Source of the DNA: DATBGS01 sp036557885
Lineage (GTDB): Bacteria > Chloroflexota > Ktedonobacteria > Ktedonobacterales > DATBGS01
Direction of reading: 5' to 3'
DNA: 64,000 nt
NCBI GenBank assembly: GCA_036557885.1
Contig: DATBGS010000131.1
Location: 1-64,000 of the forward strand
Below are positions 26,297 to 35,768 of this stretch, in pieces. A model generated the notes under the pieces. It saw only the letters and a list, made by a program, of their open reading frames with translations. It was not told where the DNA came from and did not search any database. The stretch's first letter is position 1. Each line of letters opens with the position of its first letter. The position numbers and the translations under genes are program-made.

Positions 26297-27082
26297 CTAA
26301 CTTACTCTTTTGACCAAAATGCAGGCCGCCAGTTGCGGCCCGATGCTCTGCTCAAGCTCCAGCAGGCTCCCGCCATTGCTCGTTTCGCCGCTGGTGACTC
26401 CGGCAGGCTCCCTGGAGGACAGGCGCACGCGCAAACGCACCGGCCCGCCAAACGGCGCGCGCTCCAGCACCGTTACCTCGGCATTGGGCAACAGATGCAG
26501 CCCGGCCAGATGCCGCAGCAGTTCCGGGTCTTGATCGCTCACGCGCCGAATCCGCCCGCTGTGCCCCAGCTCCAACTGCGCCAGGCTTACCAGGTCCGTC
26601 TGCTCCGGCAGGTCGCCCTCGCGCGTGGGGATTGGGTCGCCATGCGGGTCTTCAATCGGGCTGCCCAGCAGGGAGTCAATCTTCTCCTCGAACTCCTCGG
26701 AGATGACGTGCTCCATCTCATCGGCCTGCTCGTGCACTTCATCCCAGCGAAAGCCCAGCACGCGCGTCAGATACAATTCCAGCAGGCGATGGTGGCGTAC
26801 AATTTCCAGCGCCAGCTTTTCGCCAACCGGCGTCAGTTCCACGCCGCGATACGGCTCGTGAACCACCAGCGGCGGCATCGCATCTTTGCCACCGCTCAAC
26901 TTCTTGAGCATGCCCGTCACTGAGCCAGGTTCCACGTCCAGCCGCTCGGCCAGCGCGTTGGTGGAGACTCGCCCGGCCTCACCACGCGCCAGCGCTTCCT
27001 CGCGCAGCAGATAGATCGTTTTGAGGTAATCTTCTACTGCCTCAGTTGGTGAGAGCTTGAGCCGCAGTTCTGATTTTGTCAT
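26297..27082 (-). CDS. mntR: DtxR/MntR-type metal-dependent repressor
   Basis: The 261-residue protein has GGGAGG before ATG 27082. The N-terminal winged helix (TEAVEDYLKTIYLL, AERLDVEPGSVTGMLKKLS) is followed by the dimerisation and metal-binding region with Glu/His ligands (VRHHRLLELYLTRVLGF, EADEMEHVISEEFEEKI) and an SH3-like C-terminal FeoA-type domain (LHLLPNAEVTVLERAPFGGP). The longer form with FeoA domain is like IdeR/DtxR, but the Nramp neighbour suggests manganese. It probably represses itself at the box at 27140-27155. Confidence 0.85.
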   Translation of the reverse strand: MTKSELRLKLSPTEAVEDYLKTIYLLREEALARGEAGRVSTNALAERLDVEPGSVTGMLKKLSGGKDAMPPLVVHEPYRGVELTPVGEKLALEIVRHHRLLELYLTRVLGFRWDEVHEQADEMEHVISEEFEEKIDSLLGSPIEDPHGDPIPTREGDLPEQTDLVSLAQLELGHSGRIRRVSDQDPELLRHLAGLHLLPNAEVTVLERAPFGGPVRLRVRLSSREPAGVTSGETSNGGSLLELEQSIGPQLAACILVKRVS

Positions 27083-27139
27083 GGCTCAAAGCCTCCCTTC
27101 TTGCTTTTCTCCCTTGAAACACCTGTACCAAAATCAACT

Positions 27140-27155
27140 TTTAGGTTCGCCTAAA
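27140..27155. promoter_or_regulatory. MntR/DtxR-type operator
   Basis: TTTAGG-TTCG-CCTAAA is a perfect 6-bp inverted repeat, close to DtxR-family boxes. Its last base overlaps the first base of the -10 box of the regulator promoter. Confidence 0.7.
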
Positions 27156-27183
27156 TTATAGCAGAGAATGTTGGCTTTGTCAA
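27155..27183 (-). promoter_or_regulatory. Consensus sigma-70 promoter of mntR-like gene
   Basis: On the minus strand, TTGACA (27183-27178), 17 bases, then TATAAT (27160-27155) preceded by TGC gives a perfect consensus promoter. The operator directly adjoins the -10, which fits tight repression of a strong promoter. Confidence 0.85.
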
Positions 27184-27199
27184 GAGGTTGGAGAGATGA

Positions 27200-28648
27200 C
27201 TATGGCTGGCTCGGTTTCTGGGTGAGAAGATCAATCGCCTCAGTCGCAGCCTGACGCACCTGGGGGATGTCTTCTTGCTGAGCTAGCCGCAGAGTAGGGA
27301 GAGCACGCGCATCCCCAAGCTGCCCCAACGCCTGAGCAGCATACTGGCGGACACGCGGCTCTCGATCATCCAGAGCAGCCAGCAAGGGCTGGAACGCTCG
27401 TGTATCGGCCAGTTCCCCCAGCGCACTTGCTGCCGCCACACGTAACCTTTCTTCCTCGCTCTGCAACAGCGCCAGCAGTGGCTCAACGCCGCCCGCATCG
27501 CCCAGGTAGCCCAAGCCCTCGACGGCAACCTCACGAATGATCATATCCGTATCGTTCAGGGCCTGAAGCAGAGGTTCCAAGGCACGTGGGTCACGAAGCC
27601 GTCCTAATGCAAGGAGAGCCTCCCAGCGCACAGAACGATCTGGCGCCTTCAGCGCTTCCAGCAGGGGTTCAAACGCGCGTTGATCGCCCAAGTAACCCAG
27701 ACCCTCGACGGTTGAGGCATACACGCCAAGCCCTGGGTCATTCAAGAGGGGGAGCAGAAACTCAAAAACCCGGCGGTCCCCAAGTTTCCCCAGCGCGCAA
27801 GCTACCCCGCCGCGAACATAGTGATCACCATCATGGAGCGCGGCCACCAGCGGCTCAAAGGCGCGCTGATCGCCAATCTCGACTAGCGCCTCTGCCGCCG
27901 CCTCTTTCACCCGGTCACCCCACACATTTGCGCCCGTATCATGTTGTAAGGTCCAGATGAGGGCGGACACTGCCTGCGCCGCATGTCGCTCTCCCAAGAG
28001 ATAAGCCGCCTGAAAACGGACCTCCCCAGAGGAATCTTTTCTGAGAACATCCAGCAGGTATGGGAGGGCCTGCTCGCCACCATATTTTTCGATGGCACTG
28101 AGCGCCGCCCCACGTATCATTGCACTGCCATCTTTGAGCAGCGGCACAAACGGCTCAATTCCCTGGCTGATGCCCAGGTGTTGAAGCGACCGGATGGCCT
28201 CCCAGCGCACATTGGCATCCCGATCTTGCAGCCGTTGCAGCAGCAGACGCTCTGCACGCTGGTCCCCAAGAACACCTAACCCGGCAGCAGCGGCGGCACG
28301 CCGCTTCTCATCTCGCTCACGAAGGAGCCTGCTCAGTAAATCGAAGGTACGCGCATCACGCAGCAGGCCCAGGGCAACGGCAGCCCCTTGGCAACGGAAA
28401 GCATCCTCTACTTTCAGCTTCTGGCGAAGCGGCTCAATCGCCCGCGCATCTCCTAGCCGCCCTAATGCTATCATCGCTTCATAGCGCTCATCGCTATTGC
28501 GCCCTTGCAGCAGTGGGAGCAGTGTCTCAAAAGCGCGCTGGTCGCCAAGCGCTCCCAATTGCTGAATCGCCCACCGGCGGCGGCTGCTAGCAGGGTTGCG
28601 CACTGTCTCGATGAGCGACGCAAAATACGCTTCGTAGCGCTGGCTCAT
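27200..28648 (-). CDS. HEAT/PBS-lyase-type repeat protein
   Basis: The 482-residue protein is almost entirely HEAT-like repeats of about 31 residues, for example AIQQLGALGDQRAFETLLPL, MIALGRLGDARAIEPL and AVEGLGYLGDAGGVEPLLALL, at least thirteen units. Such repeats occur in phycobilisome-lyase-like proteins and scaffolds; no lyase residues are evident. GGGAG lies about 8 bases before ATG 28648; the longer frame to 28687 has no site. The gene is alone on its strand segment, and the partner is unknown. Confidence 0.8.
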   Translation of the reverse strand: MSQRYEAYFASLIETVRNPASSRRRWAIQQLGALGDQRAFETLLPLLQGRNSDERYEAMIALGRLGDARAIEPLRQKLKVEDAFRCQGAAVALGLLRDARTFDLLSRLLRERDEKRRAAAAAGLGVLGDQRAERLLLQRLQDRDANVRWEAIRSLQHLGISQGIEPFVPLLKDGSAMIRGAALSAIEKYGGEQALPYLLDVLRKDSSGEVRFQAAYLLGERHAAQAVSALIWTLQHDTGANVWGDRVKEAAAEALVEIGDQRAFEPLVAALHDGDHYVRGGVACALGKLGDRRVFEFLLPLLNDPGLGVYASTVEGLGYLGDQRAFEPLLEALKAPDRSVRWEALLALGRLRDPRALEPLLQALNDTDMIIREVAVEGLGYLGDAGGVEPLLALLQSEEERLRVAAASALGELADTRAFQPLLAALDDREPRVRQYAAQALGQLGDARALPTLRLAQQEDIPQVRQAATEAIDLLTQKPSQP

Positions 28649-28832
28649 AGCTCCGCTCCCTTCGTGTGTGCCAACCCATAGTAGCACACCCAGCCAGGAA
28701 CGGAGGTGCCCTCATAGCGGGAGAAATTCTAGGCGATGCTTGCTTGATCCTTTATTCGTAGAGCAAATTAACGCGCCAGCCCGCGCAGTCCCTTCCTTGG
28801 GATGCTGGGCGGGCGCGCTCGGATGCAGGGGG

Positions 28833-30380
28833 CTATGGCAGCGTCCCCTTCACGATTTGCCAGGTGTGGCCGCCGTTCGTGGTCTTCAGCAAGTTTGGGA
28901 GGCTGCCAATGGACGGCGCAGTAAGCGCCCAACCCAGCGTGGGTGAGACAAAATCCAGGCTTTGGACGGAGTTGAAAGGCTCGCTCTGTGGAATCACCGT
29001 CCAACTTTGCGCGCCGTCCGTCGTCATCCACAAGTTGGTGCCATCGGTGCCCCAGCCCACGCTCGCATCCAGAAAATCATAGATCGTAGCCGGGAGAAGG
29101 TTGGTGTTCTGCCAGGTTGCCCCGCCGTTATGTGTGACATAGAGGTCATGGAGGGTTGGATAGGTGCCAGTCTGTAGCGTGAAGTTGACCCGTAGAAAGC
29201 CGTCTTGATCGTTCACAAACGTTGGCGCAAACACAGCGGGCTGCGAGCCACTGATGCCCGCAGGCAGGGGCAAGTCTTGATGCTGCCAGGTCGCGCCGCC
29301 ATCTGTCGTCTTATACACATAGAAAAAGTTGTCCACAGGCTCAGAGCCAGTTACCCAGCCCGTCGTAGCGCTCACAAAGCCCATTCCCGTTTTACTGCCG
29401 CCAAAGGGCAGCGCGTTCGGGTTGCTGGCGTTGTCGGAGCTGGCGCTGCTCACCAGATTCCAGGTCTGGCCGCCGTCCGTCGTGCGATAAATATCTACAG
29501 CCTCGGAGCCTGCCGCCACACCACGCCCCACCAGAACCCAGCCATCCTGAAGGTTGACAAATGTCATCTGGCTGATCGCAAAAGGAAGCGCGCTTTGCTG
29601 CCAGGTCTGGCCGTCATCGAATGAACGAAATAGCATACTGGTGCCACCGCCAGGGCTGGCTGAAACTTGTACGCTGGATGCAATCCAGGCTCCCTTGATA
29701 CCCAGAAACGCAGAAACAGTGGGCGAGTCCAGCCCTGATGGGGTCACATCCCGCCATGCAGACCCACCACTATTCGTAACCTCCACCCGGCCCGTGTTTG
29801 TGATGCCCCAACCATAGCTGGGATCAACCATCTGAATAGTCGTGAAGAACGTGGCTGTCTGCGGATTGGCGGTGGCTGAAGGAAAGGGCGTGGGATAGGG
29901 CGTTACTGAGGCGTTGGGGAAGGGTGTCGCCGGAACAGCCGTTATTACGTTGGCGGGCGAGGCATGCGGCAGGCGCACCAGCAGCACGCCAATCGAAAGC
30001 CCGCTCAGCAGCGATACCAGCGCCACAATCGTCATGGCAAGTGCCAGGCGCGAAAACCCCCGCTCGCGCCAGTTGGCAAGCTTCTTTTTTATATTCATCG
30101 GAAACGACCTCTCATAGTCGGCGCGCATCTGAACCAGTGACAGCGCGGGCTGCTGCGAGCGCTGCGTAGCTTCATAGCTTGTATTGAGGCGGTTCCAGGT
30201 CGCTGCCAGTGATGCGGCGTCGGCGCGGCGCTCCTCCGCGTACACCTCTTGCAGCGCCTCGATCACCTGCATCTCTGGTGTTCTGGGGGCATCCGGCGGG
30301 AGAAACTGAAGCCGCCCTTCCAACATTTCAATTTGTTCATCTATGGTATCGGGAGTCAGATGCTCCTGCTCGTTCGCCAT
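28833..30380 (-). CDS. Membrane-anchored BNR beta-propeller, putative anti-sigma/sensor 1
   Basis: The 515-residue protein has GAGGAGG before ATG 30380. Residues 1-105 are a cytosolic helical region (DEQIEMLEGRLQFLPPD, then AEERRADAASLAATWNRLN), followed by one membrane span (about 112-134, FSRLALAMTIVALVSLLSGL), a Pro/Thr-rich linker and a propeller of BNR/Asp-box type. Asp-box motifs include RSFDDGQTW, RTTDGGQTW, KTTDGGATW and THNGGATW. It begins 17 bases after the sigma gene stop. The cytosolic part probably binds the sigma factor, and the outer propeller senses an unknown cue. Confidence 0.75.
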   Translation of the reverse strand: MANEQEHLTPDTIDEQIEMLEGRLQFLPPDAPRTPEMQVIEALQEVYAEERRADAASLAATWNRLNTSYEATQRSQQPALSLVQMRADYERSFPMNIKKKLANWRERGFSRLALAMTIVALVSLLSGLSIGVLLVRLPHASPANVITAVPATPFPNASVTPYPTPFPSATANPQTATFFTTIQMVDPSYGWGITNTGRVEVTNSGGSAWRDVTPSGLDSPTVSAFLGIKGAWIASSVQVSASPGGGTSMLFRSFDDGQTWQQSALPFAISQMTFVNLQDGWVLVGRGVAAGSEAVDIYRTTDGGQTWNLVSSASSDNASNPNALPFGGSKTGMGFVSATTGWVTGSEPVDNFFYVYKTTDGGATWQHQDLPLPAGISGSQPAVFAPTFVNDQDGFLRVNFTLQTGTYPTLHDLYVTHNGGATWQNTNLLPATIYDFLDASVGWGTDGTNLWMTTDGAQSWTVIPQSEPFNSVQSLDFVSPTLGWALTAPSIGSLPNLLKTTNGGHTWQIVKGTLP

Positions 30381-30397
30381 ATTTCTGCCTCCTCACC

Positions 30398-30922
30398 CTA
30401 CTCCTGGTAGAATCTGCGTAAGAGGGTGATTGCCCGCGAAAGCAGCACCCGCACCGCGCCCTCGCGCTTGCCCAGCGCAGCAGCAATCTGCGATGTGCGC
30501 AGATTGGCAGCAAAGCGCAGGCGCAAAATCTCCTGCTGAAGCGGCGGGAGGCGCTGCAAAGCGTCGCGGATGTTTTGCACTTCCTCCCAATGCAGCACCA
30601 CCTGTTCTGGAAGCTGCTCCTCTTCTTCCAGCGTCTCCTCGACCTCTTCCAGCGTCACGGAGGGCCGCCGATGGGCGCGGCGGTAGAGGTCCACCAGCTT
30701 GTGGTGCGCCACGCTGCGCAGCCAGGCAAGCTGCTCATTGGGAGGGAACGCTACCAGCTTCTCGTGCTCCAGTGCGGCCAGAAAGACCTCCAGCAGCAGG
30801 TCTTCGGCGTCCTCACGCGAAGCCACGCGCCCGCGCAGATACGCTAAAATCGTCGGCGCGTGCTCCTGGTAGAGCGTGGCAACAGGCGATCTCTCCAGGG
30901 TACCAGCGCGTGATTGCAGCAT
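30398..30922 (-). CDS. ECF sigma factor 1
   Basis: The 174-residue protein has region 2 (ILAYLRGRVASREDAEDLLLEVFLAA, the -10-binding helix with EDLLLEVF) and region 4 (LPPLQQEILRLRFAANLRTSQIAAALGKREGAVRVLLSRAITLL). GGAGAG precedes ATG 30922. An acidic linker (EEVEETLEEEEQLPE) separates the two. The partner BNR gene follows at once. A CRP-like site lies about 101 bases upstream (31023-31038). Confidence 0.9.
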   Translation of the reverse strand: MLQSRAGTLERSPVATLYQEHAPTILAYLRGRVASREDAEDLLLEVFLAALEHEKLVAFPPNEQLAWLRSVAHHKLVDLYRRAHRRPSVTLEEVEETLEEEEQLPEQVVLHWEEVQNIRDALQRLPPLQQEILRLRFAANLRTSQIAAALGKREGAVRVLLSRAITLLRRFYQE

Positions 30923-31022
30923 GCCTCTCTCCGTCCACTTCTGCGATGAAAAAGCTTTCTCACTCTGTGAATCGCTGGGGAGAAGGGAATGTTACAAGAA
31001 AACGGCGGGTGTGGGAAGGGGG

Positions 31023-31038
31023 TGTGAAGTAGTTCACA
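31023..31038. promoter_or_regulatory. CRP/FNR-like site upstream of ECF sigma 1
   Basis: TGTGA-AGTAGT-TCACA has both perfect CRP half-sites with a 6-base spacer. It is 101 bases upstream of the sigma ATG. Related sites are at 48807, 45897 and 35753. Confidence 0.6.
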
Positions 31039-31067
31039 AAAGCGGGCGGCTTACCCGCTGGGAGGCT

Positions 31068-33272
31068 CTAGGCTTGAGGGGGGAAAATCATATCCGGGCT
31101 GCCAGTCAGGGCGTCCCAAATCTGGAGGGTGCCATCCTTGCTGCTGGAAGCGACCTGTGTGCTATCCGGGGACCAGGCTACCGAGTACACCACGTCTTTA
31201 TGCCCGCGAAAGGCATATATAGCGCTGCCCGTCGTGGCATCCCACACCATCACCAACTGATCATCGCCACCAGAGGCCAGATACTTGCCATCCGGCGACC
31301 ACGCCACCGCCTCCACAATTTTCCCAGAGTGCTCGCCATAGCTCAGCACATTGCGGCCATCCAGGGCGTTCCAGACCTGCACTATCCCATCGGCGCTGGC
31401 CGAGGCAACGCGCTTGCTGTCGGGCGACCACGCCAGGCTTTCTACTCCCTGGCTCTCCCCATAGACATAGAGCACATTCGCATTTGTGGCATCTAGCACC
31501 TGCACCAGCCCATTGCCATTCCCGACGGCCAGATACTTGCCATTGGGGGACCAGGCCACCGCCCAGATTTGATTGGTGCCGGTGGTAGCGGGAGCCGTGA
31601 AGATGAGCACATGCTGGCCGGTGGTGGCATCCCAGACCCGCACCGTATCATCATCGCTGGAGGAAGCGATGCGCTTGCCGTCAGGCGACCAGGCAATGTT
31701 GCTCACTCGATTTATATGCCCGCGATAGGTATATACAAGTTTGCCCGTTGTGGTGTCCCACACCTGCACGGTGGTATCCAGCCCGCCAGAGGCAATCAGG
31801 TTGCCGTGAGGCTGCCAGGCCAGGGCATCTATCGCCCCGGTATGCCCCGTATAAGCAAAGAGAGCCGTGCCACTGGCAAGGCTCCATAGTTGCACGGTCT
31901 GATCCATGCCAGCCGACGCCACCGTCTTTCCATCCGGCGACCACGCCACCGCCAGAATTCCAGGTCCAAAGTCGTTTGAGGCAGGAGTCGGCGAACTATA
32001 CGGTGTGCTGTAGCCCTGGCTGGAGCCTGTGTCGTTATAATAGTTGTCTGGCTGCGGAGACGCGCTGGTGGACGAGATAGCGGCAATCAACGCGATCACG
32101 ATAGCGATCACCAGCACCGCCGCGATGATATAGATTGGCTGAATCTTGCGCGGGCGCCTGGGCGTCTGCCCAGGGGTCGCCTGGGCGGGATAAATCTGCG
32201 GCGGCGCCTGCGTGGAAGCGTTGGCGAGCAGCGGCGCCTGGGTCATCTGGCCGGGGCGCACGGCGGGCAAAAACCCTGTTGCCGCCTGATACGCAGGCAG
32301 CGCGGAAGTTGGCGGCCCATTGCGGCGCTCGGCCTCCCACGTATCGGCCAGGCGTTGGAACGTGTGCCGGACGATGCGCATATCCGCCGGGCGTTTATAC
32401 TCGTCTATCTCCAGCATTTGCCGTAAAAACGTCCAGGTTCCGGTGGGGCGCGGCATCAGCAGCGGCGCAAACTTAAAAGGCGTGTTGGCGGGGTCGTCGC
32501 CCGTGAGCATATGGTGCATCACCGCCCCCAGGCTATACACGTCGGAGCGCGGTGTCGTTTGCGCCTTGCCATACTGCTCCGGTGCGGCGTAGCCCGTCGT
32601 GCCAAACGCGACGGTATCTTTGCTCTGCCCCGGCTTGAAGTGGCGGGCAATGCCAAAGTCAATCAGATAGACCTGGCCTTCGGGCGTCAGCATGATGTTG
32701 GAGGGCTTCAGGTCGCGGAAGATGATCGGGGGCTGCTGGCTGTGGAGGTAATCGAGCACATTGCACAGTTGCAGCGCAATGTTGAACGCCTCGCGCACCG
32801 GCAGGCGTCCCTTGGGCGCCTTTGCCAGGTACGATTCCAGCGTGCGGCCCTGGATAAAGTCCATCACCAGATACCACTGCCCATCTTCGGTAAATTGATC
32901 GTGAATGACGGGCAGGCTGTGATGCTTCAACCCGGTCAGCAGCATCGCCTCGCGCTGGAAGGCGTCGGTGGCCTCCTTGAGTTCCAGGGGCTTTAAGCCG
33001 CTGGGCTTCATCTCTTTGATTGCCACCAGCCGATTGCCCAGGCGCAGGTCTTCGCCTTTGTAGACCGCGCCAAAGCCGCCCTCGCCAATCTGCGCGATCA
33101 GGCGATAGCGTGCCTGCAAGAGTTTGGTGGTGATAAGGGGCACATTAATTGAGGTGGTACTTCTGGACGATGGCGGAGGCGCCTGCATGGATTCCCCGCA
33201 GGCAAAACAAACGGTTGCCCCTGGCTCATTTAACCCGCCACATTTCGGACAGAAAAGCGAAGAAGGAACCAT
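31068..33272 (-). CDS. Zinc-ribbon Ser/Thr kinase with membrane span and WD40 propeller
   Basis: The 734-residue protein starts at ATG 33272 (GGAG 6 bases upstream). It has a zinc ribbon (CPKCG, CFACG, residues about 8-30), then a kinase domain at about 50-310 with GEGGFGAVYKG, VAIKEM, IIFRDLKPSN (HRD His replaced by Phe), DFGIAR and APEQYG. A membrane span follows (about 375-400, IIAAVLVIAIVIALIAAIS), then seven WD40 repeats (SPDGKxxASxSxDxTVxxW pattern) as one outside propeller. The receptor-like layout suggests an external ligand regulates the cytosolic kinase. The substrate is unknown. Confidence 0.85.
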   Translation of the reverse strand: MVPSSLFCPKCGGLNEPGATVCFACGESMQAPPPSSRSTTSINVPLITTKLLQARYRLIAQIGEGGFGAVYKGEDLRLGNRLVAIKEMKPSGLKPLELKEATDAFQREAMLLTGLKHHSLPVIHDQFTEDGQWYLVMDFIQGRTLESYLAKAPKGRLPVREAFNIALQLCNVLDYLHSQQPPIIFRDLKPSNIMLTPEGQVYLIDFGIARHFKPGQSKDTVAFGTTGYAAPEQYGKAQTTPRSDVYSLGAVMHHMLTGDDPANTPFKFAPLLMPRPTGTWTFLRQMLEIDEYKRPADMRIVRHTFQRLADTWEAERRNGPPTSALPAYQAATGFLPAVRPGQMTQAPLLANASTQAPPQIYPAQATPGQTPRRPRKIQPIYIIAAVLVIAIVIALIAAISSTSASPQPDNYYNDTGSSQGYSTPYSSPTPASNDFGPGILAVAWSPDGKTVASAGMDQTVQLWSLASGTALFAYTGHTGAIDALAWQPHGNLIASGGLDTTVQVWDTTTGKLVYTYRGHINRVSNIAWSPDGKRIASSSDDDTVRVWDATTGQHVLIFTAPATTGTNQIWAVAWSPNGKYLAVGNGNGLVQVLDATNANVLYVYGESQGVESLAWSPDSKRVASASADGIVQVWNALDGRNVLSYGEHSGKIVEAVAWSPDGKYLASGGDDQLVMVWDATTGSAIYAFRGHKDVVYSVAWSPDSTQVASSSKDGTLQIWDALTGSPDMIFPPQA

Positions 33273-33544
33273 TCGGCGCTCCATCCCTGGTGTTCTACAC
33301 TGTTGCGCGTTCCCACTGATATTGTAGGCGGCATGTGCCAACCCGTCAAACAGCGCTCCAGTTTCCCAGCTACATCTCTACTGTTCACTCATAATGATAC
33401 ATTTGCAAAAAAAGTTCCTTCTCTTTTACGAATAAGAACGCTTGTGGTTGTGCTCGCGTGACATCTGGGCGGCTCATCGCATATTTTGTACTGGCGGCGC
33501 CGGCTGATAGCCAGCGCCCCAGCACACGTCAGTACGAGTCCACA

Positions 33545-35629
33545 TTACGTATTCTTCAGGTGCAGCCGCGCCTGGTTGCGGCTTTCGATCACCCAGGACA
33601 GGTCGGGCTGGAGCTCCAGCGCCCGATCAAAATCGGCAATGGCCTGCTCGTACTCCTTCAACCCGGCATAGGCTTTGCCGCGCTGCCCATAGTCCCAGGC
33701 ATCGTTGGGGTCAAGGTCCAATGCGCGATTCAGGTCTTCAATGGCCTGTTCGTACTGCTTCATGGCCCGGTACGTGGCCCCGCGCACCCCATAAGCAAAA
33801 TCGTTGTTGGGATTCAGTTCCAGCGATTGCGCGCAATCCGCAATGGCTTCCTGATATTTCCCCACCTGCCGATAGGCTTCGCCGCGCCGCGCATACGCCC
33901 AGCTATACTGCGAGTGCAGCTTGATGGCCTGATCAAAGTCGCTGATAGCCTGATGGTAATTTTCCAGCAGGCGCTGGGCCTCTCCGCGATGCGCCCAGGC
34001 CCAACTGAGCGAGGGGTCTAGCGCAATGGCCCGGTCCAGATCAAGAATCGCCTGGTGATATTCATTTAGCGAGAGATAGACCTGGCCCCGGCTGCCATAC
34101 GCCCAGCCATAGGCGGGCTTGAGCGCCACTGCGCGGCTGAAATCTTGCAGCGCCTCCTGATTGCGCTTGAGCAGGCGATACGCCTCGCCGCGATGGGCAT
34201 AGCCCCAGCTTTCCTCGGCGTCAAGCTCCACCACGCGGCTAAACATCTCTATCGCGCGCTCGTAATCCTTCTGCGCCTCAAAGACCTGGCCTTTGCTCAT
34301 CACTGCCCAGATATAGTCCGGGTCCAGTTCCAAGGCGCGGTCAAAATCCGAGAGCGCGTCTTGGTACTGCTCAGCGAGGCGGTAGGCTTCGCCGCGATGC
34401 GCCCAGGCCCAATCGTTGAGCGCGTTCAGGTCCAGCGCTCGGCTAAAATCAGCGGTGGCCTCCTGGTAGCGCTCCAGCTTTACCAGCGTCTCGGCGCGAT
34501 TGGCATAGCCCCATTCGTCCTCCGGGTCCATCTCCACCACGTGCGTATACGCCTCCAGCGACTCCTGATAATTTCCGGCCTTGAAATGCGCCTTGGCGAC
34601 GCGATTCCACTCCTCCTTCGTGTCATAGAGCACCGGGGGAATCTCCGACCCCGTGACCACTGGGGTTGCGAGCGTGGTGGCTGGCCCAGCCAGGCCAGCT
34701 TGCGTGCGCGCAAGCTCCTCTAGCAGCACCTGAAGCTGCTGCTTGACCTCGGCCATGTTGGACGGGCGCTTGTCTGGCTCGCGTTCCAGCATGCGCACAA
34801 TCAGCGCCTCCAGCCCTGGCAGGCCACCCAGCGCCAGCGGCGCAAAGGCCAGCGGCGTCTCTACCGGGTCGTGGCCGCTCAGCGCCTGATGCAGCACTGC
34901 TCCCAGGCTGTAGATGTCCGATTGCACCGTCGTCTGCGCCTTGCCATATTGCTCTGGCGGCGCGTAGCCCAGCGAGCCAAACGCCATTGTGTCGTGCACC
35001 TGCCCTGGCTTAAACAGCCGCGCAATGCCAAAGTCTATCAAATACACCTGGCTCTCTGGCCCCAGCATAATGTTGGAAGGCTTCAGGTCGCGGAAAATAA
35101 TGGGTGGCTGGCGCGTGTGTAAATAATCCAGCACTGAGGCCAGTTGCGCGCCAAGCTGAAGGGTGGCGCGGATGGGCAGGCGTCCATCCACCAGCAGATT
35201 GAGGTACTGCTCCAGCGTCTGGCCCTCAATAAAATCCATCACCAGATACCAGCGCCCGCCCTCCGTAAACTGCTCGTGGATGCGTGGCAGATTCGGATGC
35301 ACCAGCTTTGCCAGCAGCAGCGCCTCGCTCTTGAACGCCTCCGTGAGCGTCGCTAACTGGTCGGGCGCCAGCCCACGCTGGCTCATTTCTTTAATCGCCA
35401 CCTGGCGATCACCCAGTTCGGTATCTTCTGCCTTGTAGACGGCGCCAAAGCCGCCTTTGCCCACCTGACTCACCAGCCGATACCGCCCCTTCAGCAGCCG
35501 ATTGAGCGGCAGCAGACCAGTTGCCGAGGCAGGCTGCGTGGGGAGCGCCTGCGCGCAATGGCTGCAAAATTTGGCCCCTGGAAGATAGGCTGTGCCACAG
35601 GCAGGGCAGGAAAAAGGAGCGGGCTGCAT
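33545..35629 (-). CDS. Zinc-ribbon Ser/Thr kinase with ten TPRs
   Basis: The 694-residue protein has AGGAGGAG before ATG 35629. A zinc ribbon (CPACG, CSHCA) precedes a kinase domain at about 40-305 with GKGGFGAVYKA, VAIKEMS, IIFRDLKPSN, DFGIAR and PPEQYG. No membrane span follows. From about residue 348 ten TPRs run to the end, for example YQESLEAYTHVVEMDPEDE and YEQAIADFDRALELQPDLS. It is therefore cytosolic and probably recruits partners through TPRs. The Phe-for-His change in the HRD motif is shared with the two WD40 kinases. A CRP-like site lies 124 bases upstream. Confidence 0.85.
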   Translation of the reverse strand: MQPAPFSCPACGTAYLPGAKFCSHCAQALPTQPASATGLLPLNRLLKGRYRLVSQVGKGGFGAVYKAEDTELGDRQVAIKEMSQRGLAPDQLATLTEAFKSEALLLAKLVHPNLPRIHEQFTEGGRWYLVMDFIEGQTLEQYLNLLVDGRLPIRATLQLGAQLASVLDYLHTRQPPIIFRDLKPSNIMLGPESQVYLIDFGIARLFKPGQVHDTMAFGSLGYAPPEQYGKAQTTVQSDIYSLGAVLHQALSGHDPVETPLAFAPLALGGLPGLEALIVRMLEREPDKRPSNMAEVKQQLQVLLEELARTQAGLAGPATTLATPVVTGSEIPPVLYDTKEEWNRVAKAHFKAGNYQESLEAYTHVVEMDPEDEWGYANRAETLVKLERYQEATADFSRALDLNALNDWAWAHRGEAYRLAEQYQDALSDFDRALELDPDYIWAVMSKGQVFEAQKDYERAIEMFSRVVELDAEESWGYAHRGEAYRLLKRNQEALQDFSRAVALKPAYGWAYGSRGQVYLSLNEYHQAILDLDRAIALDPSLSWAWAHRGEAQRLLENYHQAISDFDQAIKLHSQYSWAYARRGEAYRQVGKYQEAIADCAQSLELNPNNDFAYGVRGATYRAMKQYEQAIEDLNRALDLDPNDAWDYGQRGKAYAGLKEYEQAIADFDRALELQPDLSWVIESRNQARLHLKNT

Positions 35630-35752
35630 GCCAACTCCTCCTTTGTTCTAAGAATCGGAAGTAGCTCAACACTTTTACGCTAAAACAGCATGCTATCTCG
35701 CGGGTTTTTGCGCATGCCATGTATAGTTTAGATGAGGTTGGCACTTACGTCA

Positions 35753-35768
35753 AGTGATCTACTTCACA
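35753..35768. promoter_or_regulatory. CRP-like site upstream of TPR kinase
   Basis: AGTGA-TCTACT-TCACA (minus strand TGTGAAGTAGATCACT) is a CRP-type site with one mismatch. It lies 124 bases upstream of the kinase start and overlaps the stop of the protease gene. Confidence 0.5.
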
